Virus record (IMG/VR): IMGVR_UViG_3300046167_000406
Location: 1 to 41,275 of that record
Reading direction: 5' to 3' (one strand)
DNA from: a virus
Length of the DNA: 41,275 bases
Below the pieces are notes generated by a model. It did no database searches. It saw nothing but the letters and a program-made list of their open reading frames with translations, and was not told the DNA's origin. The position numbers and the translations under genes are program-made. This document shows positions 1-5,627 of the stretch, one piece after another; positions within the stretch are counted from its first letter, which is position 1; each line of letters starts with the position of its first letter.

Positions 1-66
1 GTAGTATAAAATAAAATTAATTCTATATATCCAGAAGTCGAAAAAAAAAAATTTCCCTAGGCCAAA

Positions 67-81
67 TGCGAATCAATCTCA
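67..81 (+). promoter_or_regulatory. Fur-box-like sequence 1
   Basis: TGCGAATcAATCTCA has the 7-1-7 layout of a Fur site (TGAGAATnATTCTCA type) with one mismatch in each half. A further ATTCTCATT follows directly, giving the run of GAGAAT-type hexamers (bottom strand) known for Fur targets. Binding is not shown. This is the weakest of the three boxes in the repeat. Confidence 0.45.
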
Positions 82-128
82 TTCTCATTTACAGTTTTTA
101 TTGTAACCAGATCAAATCTGGCAGCAGA

Positions 129-143
129 TGCGAATGATTCTCA
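129..143 (+). promoter_or_regulatory. Fur-box-like sequence 2
   Basis: TGCGAATgATTCTCA matches the inverted 7-1-7 pattern at 14 of 15 positions, and an extra TTCTCAT hexamer follows. It lies in the terminal repeat and is duplicated at 41028-41042. Confidence 0.55.
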
Positions 144-210
144 TTCTCATTTCCGGGATAACCTACCACATCTTCTGGCATAAGTCTAGTTATTTATTTA
201 ATTAAATGTA

Positions 211-238
211 TTGACATTTATGATCCAGTGTGTATCCA
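211..238 (+). promoter_or_regulatory. Putative sigma70 promoter in terminal repeat
   Basis: A perfect -35 TTGACA (211-216) is followed after 16 bases by TATCCA (233-238). A Fur-box-like palindrome lies at 247-261, where it would cover the transcription start. The promoter points into the early gene cluster, about 350 bases upstream of the first gene. The -10 is imperfect, so this is a moderate call. A copy lies at 41110-41137 in the right repeat. Confidence 0.5.
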
Positions 239-246
239 GTGGCCAA

Positions 247-261
247 TGCGAATGATTCTCA
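247..261 (+). promoter_or_regulatory. Fur-box-like sequence 3 over a promoter start
   Basis: TGCGAATgATTCTCA has the same sequence as box 2 and lies 8 bases downstream of the -10 hexamer at 233-238. This is the usual operator position for a Fur-type repressor, which suggests iron-dependent repression of leftmost early transcription. Binding by host Fur is inference. Confidence 0.58.
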
Positions 262-377
262 TTTAGATTTGGGTTGCGTAATAAGTTTTACTTATATCTC
301 TGTAATCGCTCTGTATTGATTCTCAAGGTATCATATGATCAAAATCACCTATAATCTCACTACGAGCTTAAAAACCC

Positions 378-586
378 CTTTCAAATTGATTTAGCATATA
401 AACTCATGATTTGATTATACTTTTATGACAGTTTTATGACAGTTTTATGACATATATATACTAAATAATAACCTTTTATGATTAAGATCTACTTTATTAA
501 TAAGAGTATAAATAAGTATTGTTTTTAGATTTATTATGGTTTATACTTAAACTTGTAACATTCATTAATTATTAGGAGTTTATAAC
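378..586. other. Gene-free early leader
   Basis: No gene is visible between the terminal repeat and the first early gene. The stretch is very AT-rich. It holds three head-to-tail copies of an 11-base unit at 421-452, a TATACT hexamer at 457-462 that could be a -10, and the ribosome site AGGAG at 574-578 that serves the gene starting at 587. Confidence 0.6.
421..452. repeat. Three tandem 11-bp repeats
   Basis: TTTTATGACAG occurs twice, followed by TTTTATGACA. The 11-base period equals about one helical turn, so the copies lie on one face of the DNA. Each copy ends in a TGACA that resembles a -35 element, and TATACT follows at 457. It may be an operator or a promoter-proximal binding array. 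Confidence 0.6.
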
Positions 587-811
587 ATGAGATATTTAGC
601 ACAGTTAACAATGAAAAATTTATTAACAGATCGTAAGAATGAGTATAAAAAACTTGATTTAGATGATAAAATATATATGGGAAATTATCTTAATGATCAA
701 GATGACACATCATTTGACACTATCAACGAATTAAAAGGTAATGAGTTAACATTTTCAGAGTCTACATATGAAGACGGAATTGAAGTAATTAATAATAATA
801 AAGGGGAATAA
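587..811 (+). CDS. Hypothetical early protein, 74 aa
   Basis: This is the first gene of the left early cluster. The ATG is preceded by AGGAG with an 8-base spacer. The product is small and acidic, with no membrane segment and no family I recognise. Its last codons read Lys-Gly-Glu-stop (AAA GGG GAA TAA), and that same string is the ribosome binding site of the next gene 2 bases downstream. Position and size suggest an early host-takeover protein, but that is inference from location only. Confidence 0.75.
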   Translation: MRYLAQLTMKNLLTDRKNEYKKLDLDDKIYMGNYLNDQDDTSFDTINELKGNELTFSESTYEDGIEVINNNKGE

Positions 812-813
812 TC

Positions 814-1029
814 ATGGATCTACGAATAAAAGAAAACAAAAATAAAGTATTTAATGCGATGTGTAATCATTTTGATAGGATCGCATCTAAAAATAATAAT
901 CATATAACTTTATTTGACATTTGGGATGTAGAAGATTTTATTCAAAAAAAATTCAAATTGAATGATAGACAGATTAGAATAATAACTGATAAAGTCTTTA
1001 ATGATGATCTGTTAAAATATAATAGTTAA
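814..1029 (+). CDS. Hypothetical early protein, 71 aa
   Basis: This is a small charged protein rich in Lys, Asp, Asn and Ile, probably helical, with no recognised domain. The ATG follows the AAGGGGAATAA leader that recurs through the cluster, and the gene follows the previous stop by 2 bases. The codons are strongly AT-biased, as in its neighbours. Function is unknown. Confidence 0.72.
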   Translation: MDLRIKENKNKVFNAMCNHFDRIASKNNNHITLFDIWDVEDFIQKKFKLNDRQIRIITDKVFNDDLLKYNS

Positions 1030-1043
1030 TAAGGGGAATAATT

Positions 1044-1331
1044 ATGGATAGATTTAAGAAAATATCTGATTACTATCATAATGATGATGATTATAAAATT
1101 AAATTGTCATCATCTGATATGTTATCAATGATTAAATCAATAGGTTTTTTAGTCTATAAAGATGATCAAAAAGATTTGAGATTACATGACAAAATGAATG
1201 GCAATAGATTATATCTAGGAAATATAGAGAGGGAATCATTTAGTAATTTATATGATATAATAGAAAGGTTACATCATGAAATATATTTTAATTATCAAGA
1301 TTATAGAGGGGGTAAAATATGGAAGTATTAA
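1044..1331 (+). CDS. Hypothetical early protein, 95 aa
   Basis: The ATG is preceded by AAGGGGAATAATT. The product is soluble, with Asp/Tyr-rich segments and a C-terminal half rich in aromatic residues. No family is recognised. Its 3' end overlaps the start of the 36-aa membrane peptide gene at 1319 by 13 bases, which suggests translational coupling. Confidence 0.72.
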   Translation: MDRFKKISDYYHNDDDYKIKLSSSDMLSMIKSIGFLVYKDDQKDLRLHDKMNGNRLYLGNIERESFSNLYDIIERLHHEIYFNYQDYRGGKIWKY

Positions 1332-1429
1332 TTTTAGTATCATTTATAGTTTTTTTAGGAATCATCAACCTTTTATTTTTAAAGGTGGATCATTTGATAG
1401 ATAACGTAACAATAGACAAAGGAGAATAA
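1319..1429 (+). CDS. Small membrane peptide, 36 aa
   Basis: This short gene begins at an ATG inside the end of the preceding gene, with GAGGGGG at 1306-1312 as ribosome site. Residues 2-21 form one strongly hydrophobic segment (Ile/Leu/Phe/Val), followed by a short acidic tail ending Lys-Gly-Glu. That is the form of a single-pass inner-membrane peptide. It could modify the host membrane or interfere with superinfection; neither is shown. Confidence 0.55.
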   Translation: MEVLILVSFIVFLGIINLLFLKVDHLIDNVTIDKGE

Positions 1430-1431
1430 TA

Positions 1432-1602
1432 ATGATAGTTAATATAATTAAACACAATGGTCATATCGAAATAAGCGATATTGTAAACAATGAGAGATTT
1501 TCTAAAGTTTATATTGGTTATTCGTTAGAAGATGCCAAAAAACAATTTAGATCTGATTTACATGATCATAGAATTTTTAACGTGGGAATGATGATAGGAT
1601 AA
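1432..1602 (+). CDS. Hypothetical early protein, 56 aa
   Basis: The ATG lies 2 bases after the previous stop, with AAAGGAGAATAAT as ribosome site. The product is mixed alpha/beta and includes a Gly-Tyr-Ser-Leu-Glu-Asp-Ala segment near residues 29-35. This pattern is seen in many small phage proteins of unknown role. No function is assigned. Confidence 0.6.
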   Translation: MIVNIIKHNGHIEISDIVNNERFSKVYIGYSLEDAKKQFRSDLHDHRIFNVGMMIG

Positions 1603-1631
1603 AGGGAGTAAATATTAAAAGGGGAATAAAA

Positions 1632-1934
1632 ATGCAAGTAGAAAAAATGTTAGATCTTATGGAATCAGATTTTGTGAATAGTAAGAATGTTAGATTAAAA
1701 ATGGTTATATCGTATAGATTAGAAGATAGTAATTATATAATATCTTTCTATTCTCCCTCTAATAATCACATCTATAATGATTATTTAATAAGTAGGTATC
1801 AAATGAAAACATTATTAAATGTCAAAGGGGGGTTATGTTTAGAGGGTAGTAATTCCGATGCTTATTTCGTTGATTCAGATCAAATGAGTAAATTTATTAA
1901 AATATTTAATATGTTTAATTTGGGGGATGTATGA
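1632..1934 (+). CDS. Hypothetical early protein, 100 aa
   Basis: The ATG follows AAGGGGAATAAAA. The protein is mixed alpha/beta with no transmembrane segment and no recognised motif. The stop overlaps the next start by 4 bases (ATGA at 1931), so the two genes are probably translationally coupled. Confidence 0.72.
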   Translation: MQVEKMLDLMESDFVNSKNVRLKMVISYRLEDSNYIISFYSPSNNHIYNDYLISRYQMKTLLNVKGGLCLEGSNSDAYFVDSDQMSKFIKIFNMFNLGDV

Positions 1935-2134
1935 TTTTAAATAGATGTAATGATGTATTGAATGAGTTTTATTCTATATTTGGATATAACCCATTGCCGA
2001 AAAGATATATAATTAGTTTATTAAATAGGGGAATATCTCAAGATAGTATTTTTACCATTGGCACGGATGCAATAAGTCGAAATAATATAGCAGTAAAAAA
2101 TAAACATTATTATGAAAACTTTAAAGGGGAATAA
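1931..2134 (+). CDS. Hypothetical early protein, 67 aa
   Basis: The gene starts at an ATGA overlap with the preceding gene, with GGGGG (1922-1926) as ribosome site. It encodes a small basic protein with no recognised domain. It ends in Lys-Gly-Glu-stop, and these codons double as the ribosome site of the next gene. Confidence 0.7.
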   Translation: MILNRCNDVLNEFYSIFGYNPLPKRYIISLLNRGISQDSIFTIGTDAISRNNIAVKNKHYYENFKGE

Positions 2135-2136
2135 AA

Positions 2137-2604
2137 ATGGATAGAGTATTTATATATAACGATATTGAAATAAAAGACGTTAAAAAATCATCTTGTGGGA
2201 GGTTCTCTTATAATTACGATGAATCAAGAAAGCATTATAATTTATTACATTCCGAATACTTATATTTTGCCAATGTACCCATTGGTAAAGAATACCTTAA
2301 TCTTGAATTAAAAGAGGATGAAAAAGTAGAAGATGAAGAAGACACACAAGGTGATTCTATACTTAATCAGTTTTATTACGGCAATTGGAGTCAAACTATA
2401 AAAGAATGTGTATATTATAGGATCGAACCACAAATATTACTTGAATACGTACAAGATCGAGCGTATGAATTTTACGGAGATATTCCGATAGATCAAGAAA
2501 GTTATTTTAGTCATTTTGATAGTAATTTTTTTATCACCTACACTATGGAATATTATTCTAAATTAAGAGATGAAGACAAAAAAAGGGGGAATAAAAATGG
2601 ATAA
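2137..2604 (+). CDS. Hypothetical early protein, 155 aa, acidic
   Basis: This is the largest product of the left cluster. It is acidic, with a Glu/Asp-rich run around residues 58-72, and rich in Tyr and Phe elsewhere. Strong negative charge is common among phage DNA-mimic or protein-binding inhibitors, but nothing here identifies a target. The ATG follows AAAGGGGAATAAAA, and the 3' end overlaps the start of the next gene. Confidence 0.72.
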   Translation: MDRVFIYNDIEIKDVKKSSCGRFSYNYDESRKHYNLLHSEYLYFANVPIGKEYLNLELKEDEKVEDEEDTQGDSILNQFYYGNWSQTIKECVYYRIEPQILLEYVQDRAYEFYGDIPIDQESYFSHFDSNFFITYTMEYYSKLRDEDKKRGNKNG

Positions 2605-2803
2605 TTTCGATTTTTTATCAGAGGTTTTTAATGATTATTGTGTTAAAAATAATTTGCCATTAAATATGAGTGCCGATGACATCCTACATGGGAATAATTA
2701 TGGAACAATACAAGAGGATCAAAGTAACCTAATTGATCTAACGGAAGATCAAATTCAATGGTTAAAAAGATTTATTATTATATGGGAGGAAATAACCGAA
2801 TGA
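2597..2803 (+). CDS. Hypothetical early protein, 68 aa
   Basis: I chose the ATG at 2597 because AGGGGGAATAAAA lies directly upstream; a longer in-frame start at 2570 has no such site and lies deeper in the preceding gene. The product is small and acidic. Its stop overlaps the next start (ATGA, 2800-2803). Function is unknown. Confidence 0.68.
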   Translation: MDNFDFLSEVFNDYCVKNNLPLNMSADDILHGNNYGTIQEDQSNLIDLTEDQIQWLKRFIIIWEEITE

Positions 2804-2991
2804 AAAAACATTTAAATAATAGAGAATTAGAAGATATACGAGGATATAGTAATAAGCATAACGAACATATAATAGCTTATATAGTTTTTATTATGGGGGA
2901 ATTGGTAGAAAGGATGACAATAAAAGAGGTATTTAATATAATTGATTCTAAAGGGTTGGAGGGTTTAAGATATGAATACAATAAAATATAA
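2800..2991 (+). CDS. Hypothetical early protein, 63 aa
   Basis: The start at 2800 is supported by GGGAGGA (2784-2790) and the ATGA overlap with the previous gene; an in-frame TTG-type start further upstream is less likely. It encodes a small protein with a mildly hydrophobic stretch around residues 25-34. No recognised family. Confidence 0.68.
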   Translation: MKKHLNNRELEDIRGYSNKHNEHIIAYIVFIMGELVERMTIKEVFNIIDSKGLEGLRYEYNKI

Positions 2992-3076
2992 ATTTTTGAT
3001 GTGGTTTTATAAGGGGAATACTAAAAAAGAGATAGACATTATTTTAAGGTATGATCCGTTGAAGTTATTAAGATAG
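2972..3076 (+). CDS. Small basic peptide, 34 aa
   Basis: This ATG-initiated reading frame starts inside the end of the previous gene, behind GGAGGG (2958-2963), and stops 8 bases before the terminator hairpin. The product is lysine-rich and basic. Position, ribosome site and the terminator straight after it support a real last gene of the operon, though the peptide is too short for family evidence. Confidence 0.45.
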   Translation: MNTIKYKFLMWFYKGNTKKEIDIILRYDPLKLLR

Positions 3077-3083
3077 ATAAAAG

Positions 3084-3108
3084 AACCCCTTTATAGGGGT
3101 TTTTTTTT
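3084..3108 (+). terminator. Rho-independent terminator after early cluster
   Basis: AACCCC (3084-3089) pairs with GGGGTT (3096-3101) around a 6-base loop, followed by a run of nine T. It ends the early operon. Confidence 0.9.
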
Positions 3109-3319
3109 ACCCTAAAACAATGCCAGATCCCAGTTAATACTAAATTGCTGCCGATTTTGCCAGTTTTCGACCTCCACAATCGCCCCCTAACGCGTTAAAA
3201 AAGTTATTTGATGTCATGTAAGGGCAAAATTTAAAGCTTTCAGAGAGCTTTAAAATAAGCTCTATAAAGATTAATCAAAAATAAGGGTATTTTGCGGCAG
3301 ATCCTAACCTAAATGCAAA

Positions 3320-3334
3320 TGAGAATCATTCTCA
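3320..3334. promoter_or_regulatory. Perfect palindromic Fur-box-like site
   Basis: TGAGAATcATTCTCA is an exact 7-1-7 inverted repeat and a textbook-like Fur target. It lies in the intergenic region upstream of the replication operon promoter, about 400 bases from it. The nearest downstream features are the first repeat copies at 3367. Confidence 0.65.
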
Positions 3335-3366
3335 CCTGAAATATTTTTTTTTCCTTTTTTTTTAAG

Positions 3367-3722
3367 GCAAATTTGAAGTTTCATACAAGGATGTCAGTTT
3401 TTTATTTTAGATCATATTGATTTGAATGTTCATACAAGGATAACCGGGAATTTTCCCAGTTGTGTAAAAAAACACTGGTTTGTAAGCTATTGATTTTAAA
3501 GAGATTAATTTTAGCAAAAATACCCTCTAAGGCCATATAAGGCCCTAGAACGATTTAGGGGTTACTACCCTACGCTGCAGAATTATAATCGCTTAGAGAG
3601 GACTTTTTCCCGGAGAGCTTAGGCCACTATTATGATGGACACTTTAGTAGCAAATTTGAAGTTTCACACAAGGGTGTCGGAAAATTTAGTAGCAAATTTG
3701 AAGTTTCACACAAGGGTAACCG
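3367..3722 (+). repeat. Four-copy GCAAATTTGAAGTTTCA repeat
   Basis: Copies start at about 3367, 3414, 3650 and 3692. The consensus is GCAAATTTGAAGTTTCA followed by (T/C)ACAAGG. The tail alternates: copies 1 and 3 continue with TGTC and copies 2 and 4 with TAACCG. The ACAAGG cores are 49 and 42 bases apart within each pair. The last copy ends 8 bases before the -35 at 3730, so a transcription-factor binding array is plausible. Copy 2 is the most degenerate. Confidence 0.75.
3479..3602 (+). repeat. Dispersed structured intergenic element, copy 1
   Basis: It shares two blocks with copies at 33886-34009 (+) and 15541-15665 (-): a TTTGTAAGNNATTGATTT lead, then a core containing ACCCTCTAAGGC, ATATAAGGC, GATTT, CTACCCTACGCTG and AATCGCT. 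In this copy TCTAAG can pair with CTTAGA, CGATT with AATCG, and TAGGG with CCCTA as nested helices. No open reading frame is present. It does not match an RNA family I can name. Confidence 0.65.
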
Positions 3723-3729
3723 AAAGTTG

Positions 3730-3758
3730 TTGACATTTAAATTTAAATATGTAATACT
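3730..3758 (+). promoter_or_regulatory. Promoter of the replication operon
   Basis: TTGACA (3730-3735) is followed after 17 bases by AATACT (3753-3758), with TG one base upstream of the hexamer (extended -10). It lies just after the last repeat copy and 42 bases upstream of the gene at 3800. The -35 resembles the one in the terminal repeat, where both read TTGACATTTA. Confidence 0.62.
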
Positions 3759-3799
3759 TAAAGAATAGAGCAACGCATTTTTAACCAAAGGAGAAAGTT

Positions 3800-4003
3800 A
3801 TGAAACGAGTATTTACACACGAGGCAATTGATAGAGAAACAAAAGAAGTCGAACGTAGATTTCTTTCTAAACGAGAGTGTGCTTTTTATATTACTAACAA
3901 ACCTGAGTTAGTTATGAAAGCAACTGGCAACAAACGAGATAAGAAAGGTTTTAAAGATCTATACAAACAAGCACTAAACGATTGTGGTAAATGTTTAATA
4001 TAA
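3800..4003 (+). CDS. Hypothetical basic protein, 67 aa
   Basis: This is the first gene of the replication arm, with AAAGGAG before the ATG. The product is lysine- and arginine-rich with Cys24, Cys62 and Cys65, so nucleic-acid binding is possible. I do not recognise the family. Confidence 0.72.
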   Translation: MKRVFTHEAIDRETKEVERRFLSKRECAFYITNKPELVMKATGNKRDKKGFKDLYKQALNDCGKCLI

Positions 4004-4013
4004 GGAGAATACT

Positions 4014-4238
4014 ATGAAAGCAACACATTTGAAAAAAATGAAACAATGGCAGTTTGAGGACGAATTAATCAGGTCACTTGATAATGCTCAAGATATTAGC
4101 AAAAGAAAACATTATGAAATGAGTATTGATGATGACAATAACGAACAAACAATTTCATTATGGTTGTATTATAATTCTGATCGTCACATTGGTACTTGGC
4201 AAAAAGGTGACTGTTGGGTTTTTAAAGAAAACTTTTAA
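4014..4238 (+). CDS. Hypothetical protein, 74 aa
   Basis: The ATG follows ATAAGGAGAATACT. The product has a charged N-terminal helix and a Trp/Tyr-rich C-terminal half. No transmembrane segment and no recognised domain. It is co-oriented and closely packed with its neighbours. Confidence 0.7.
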   Translation: MKATHLKKMKQWQFEDELIRSLDNAQDISKRKHYEMSIDDDNNEQTISLWLYYNSDRHIGTWQKGDCWVFKENF

Positions 4239-4248
4239 GGAAAACATT

Positions 4249-4353
4249 ATGGTTATAGATAAAGGAACTAACGAGTATGATGCAGACGAACCAAAAATGG
4301 GTTACAATGGTTATTATTTTGAATTAGATGAGGAGGATGAAGATGAAGTGTAA
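4249..4353 (+). CDS. Small acidic protein, 34 aa
   Basis: The start at 4249 has AAGGAAAAC upstream; an in-frame start at 4126 would overlap almost all of the preceding gene, so it is rejected. The last ten residues are nearly all Glu and Asp. Their codons (GAGGAGGATGAAGATG) also form the ribosome site and start of the next gene. Confidence 0.5.
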   Translation: MVIDKGTNEYDADEPKMGYNGYYFELDEEDEDEV

Positions 4354-4507
4354 TAAATGTAATGCAAGTGCAAGGTTTCAACATGAGGGTGTTAATTGGT
4401 GTGCAACAGATAGTTTTATAGGCACTGCTAATATGTTTGGATATTGCAAGACAAAGAAAGTTAACAGTAAACAATTAAGGAGAAAACTAAATGCCATACA
4501 AAAATAA
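4343..4507 (+). CDS. Small Cys-rich protein, possible zinc finger, 54 aa
   Basis: This short gene starts at an ATG inside the end of the previous gene with GAGGAGGA as ribosome site, and overlaps the next start at 4491. A Cys-x2-Cys knuckle (residues 3 and 6) with further Cys at 20 and 35 could bind one zinc ion, and the C-terminus is basic. A small nucleic-acid-binding protein is possible; no family is assigned. Confidence 0.55.
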   Translation: MKCNKCNASARFQHEGVNWCATDSFIGTANMFGYCKTKKVNSKQLRRKLNAIQK

Positions 4508-4997
4508 AGAAGATAAACAGAAACACAACAAGAATAACTATATTAAAAACAGAGGTTACAAGAAAGCAAACCATAAAGGTTTCTTTGATGGGTTAGCCAA
4601 TAAAGCAGAAGAGGCATCATCGTTCCTAACAAGAACTAAGTCGCCACCTAACTTTACGCTAAACAGAATACTTGGATTAGCTGAACAGGCACAAATGTAT
4701 AATGCAACAACAGTATGGGAAAAGAGGCAACCTCAAGAAGACTTTGAAGCATCTCGTAATAGATGTTTGGATAGAATTTGGGCATCTTATCAGATCGTTA
4801 TGGAGTTTGAGGTTATGTATGACTCAACAGTGGATGAGAGTTGGGGAAATGCTAAAGTGCTAGAGGGGACAAAAGATAAGTTTACTCATGAGCCTATCTC
4901 ATACTATGGAGATGCTTTTGAAAGTAAAATTGCTGCCGAAAAGCATGGTAATAAGTCTATCGGAATTACTGACAACAAAACAAAGGAGGATATATGA
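4491..4997 (+). CDS. Hypothetical protein, 168 aa
   Basis: The ATG follows TAAGGAGAAAACTA. The N-terminal 30 residues are very basic (Lys/Asn-rich); the rest is mixed alpha with a predicted helix around residues 60-110. No recognised domain. The stop overlaps the next gene (ATGA at 4994). Confidence 0.72.
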   Translation: MPYKNKEDKQKHNKNNYIKNRGYKKANHKGFFDGLANKAEEASSFLTRTKSPPNFTLNRILGLAEQAQMYNATTVWEKRQPQEDFEASRNRCLDRIWASYQIVMEFEVMYDSTVDESWGNAKVLEGTKDKFTHEPISYYGDAFESKIAAEKHGNKSIGITDNKTKEDI

Positions 4998-5290
4998 AAC
5001 CATTAAACGCATTAGTAGTAGTTGTATTGGTATTTCTTTTTTCAAGTAACATGATTGACCAAGCAAGAGCAGAAAGTTTGGAGTTGTTTGTAGATGACAC
5101 ACCTAGAAAGGAAAGAAATAGTATTTGGAAAGGTGATGGGTCATTAGTCATTATAAATAATGCAGAGGACTCAGGTTATGTCATTAAAGATGGTGAGATT
5201 GAATACTTTGTAGAGCCTAAGAATGATGGATCACCTACATTTATATATGATGATGAGCTGATAGTATGCACAAACACTGGGTGTTATTAG
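4994..5290 (+). CDS. Secreted small protein with signal peptide, 98 aa
   Basis: It starts with Lys-Pro, then a hydrophobic core (residues 4-18), and has an Ala-Arg-Ala cleavage site at about residues 24-26. This is a classical Sec signal peptide, so the mature 72-aa acidic protein should be periplasmic. Two Cys near the C-terminus (Val-Cys-Thr-Asn-Thr-Gly-Cys) could form a disulphide. Its role is unknown; a periplasmic protein in an early or middle operon could serve superinfection exclusion. The stop codon abuts the leader element at 5290. Confidence 0.7.
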   Translation: MKPLNALVVVVLVFLFSSNMIDQARAESLELFVDDTPRKERNSIWKGDGSLVIINNAEDSGYVIKDGEIEYFVEPKNDGSPTFIYDDELIVCTNTGCY

Positions 5291-5375
5291 GGTCTGAATA
5301 CCCTCAATTTTTTCTCTTGTAAGAGGTTGAATTGATTGATTATTTTTTAACAAAAAGACCTACTTCCATTAGGTT
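5290..5375 (+). promoter_or_regulatory. Leader element shared with the pqqA leader
   Basis: Two blocks, GGGTCTGAATAC (5290-5301) and ACTTCCATTAGGTT (5362-5375), occur with exactly the same 72-base spacing on the minus strand at 40611-40526, ahead of the pqqA-like gene. Between them lie GGGT/ACCC and CTCTT/AAGAG hairpins and a T-rich run that could attenuate transcription. CCTAC (5360-5364) can pair with GTAGG (5378-5382). It may be a regulatory leader of the gene at 5403. Confidence 0.5.
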
Positions 5376-5402
5376 ATGTAGGCGACTAAAAAGGAGACAT
5401 AT

Positions 5403-5627
5403 ATGGCTAATGATTTAGATGTAGATTGGGTTGATGATGATGGAACAAGACAACCTAGAGATGAGGAAGAAATGATGTGGACACACGAAACATTAAATCA
5501 GTTTGAGTTGCTTATTGATACATTAGGAATCTCAACTGCAATGTTTTTGATGTCTGACGAGCATGAAAAGATTGTTACCGCTTGGGTAAAAGATAAAGAA
5601 GATATACAACATAGGAGGAAACAGTAA
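5403..5627 (+). CDS. Hypothetical acidic protein, 74 aa
   Basis: The gene follows the 112-base leader, with AAGGAGACATAT before the ATG. The first 25 residues are highly acidic and the rest looks helical. It overlaps the replication gene by one base, so the two are probably co-translated. No family is recognised; a partner or loader for the replication protein is only a guess from position. Confidence 0.7.
   Translation: MANDLDVDWVDDDGTRQPRDEEEMMWTHETLNQFELLIDTLGISTAMFLMSDEHEKIVTAWVKDKEDIQHRRKQ

Larger units (their letters stand above)
1..377. repeat. Left direct terminal repeat
   Basis: This stretch recurs at 40900-41275 in the same orientation, with about five substitutions and one single-base gap. 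Long direct terminal repeats are typical of podovirus genomes packaged from concatemers. It contains no gene. It holds three Fur-box-like sequences (67, 129 and 247), a sigma70-like promoter at 211-238 and an A11 tract at 41-51. The copies differ at 174, around 273-280, and at 313 and 315. A physical terminal repeat should be identical in both copies, so the differences are probably sequencing errors. Confidence 0.93.
3109..3729. other. Gene-free regulatory region
   Basis: I find no credible gene in this stretch. It contains a perfect Fur-box-like palindrome (3320-3334), four copies of a repeat (3367, 3414, 3650 and 3692), one copy of the structured element also found near 15.6 and 33.9 kb (3479-3602), and a GGGAATTTTCCC palindrome at about 3447. 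It separates the early cluster from the replication operon, whose promoter follows at 3730. Confidence 0.8.

Noticed and set aside
3367-3722. CRISPR-like array
   Set aside because: Only four copies, unequal spacing and variable ends; no cas genes.
5355-5385. Glutamine riboswitch, from GGAAGTAGG on the minus strand
   Set aside because: Lacks the rest of the glnA motif and would lie antisense to the gene it precedes.
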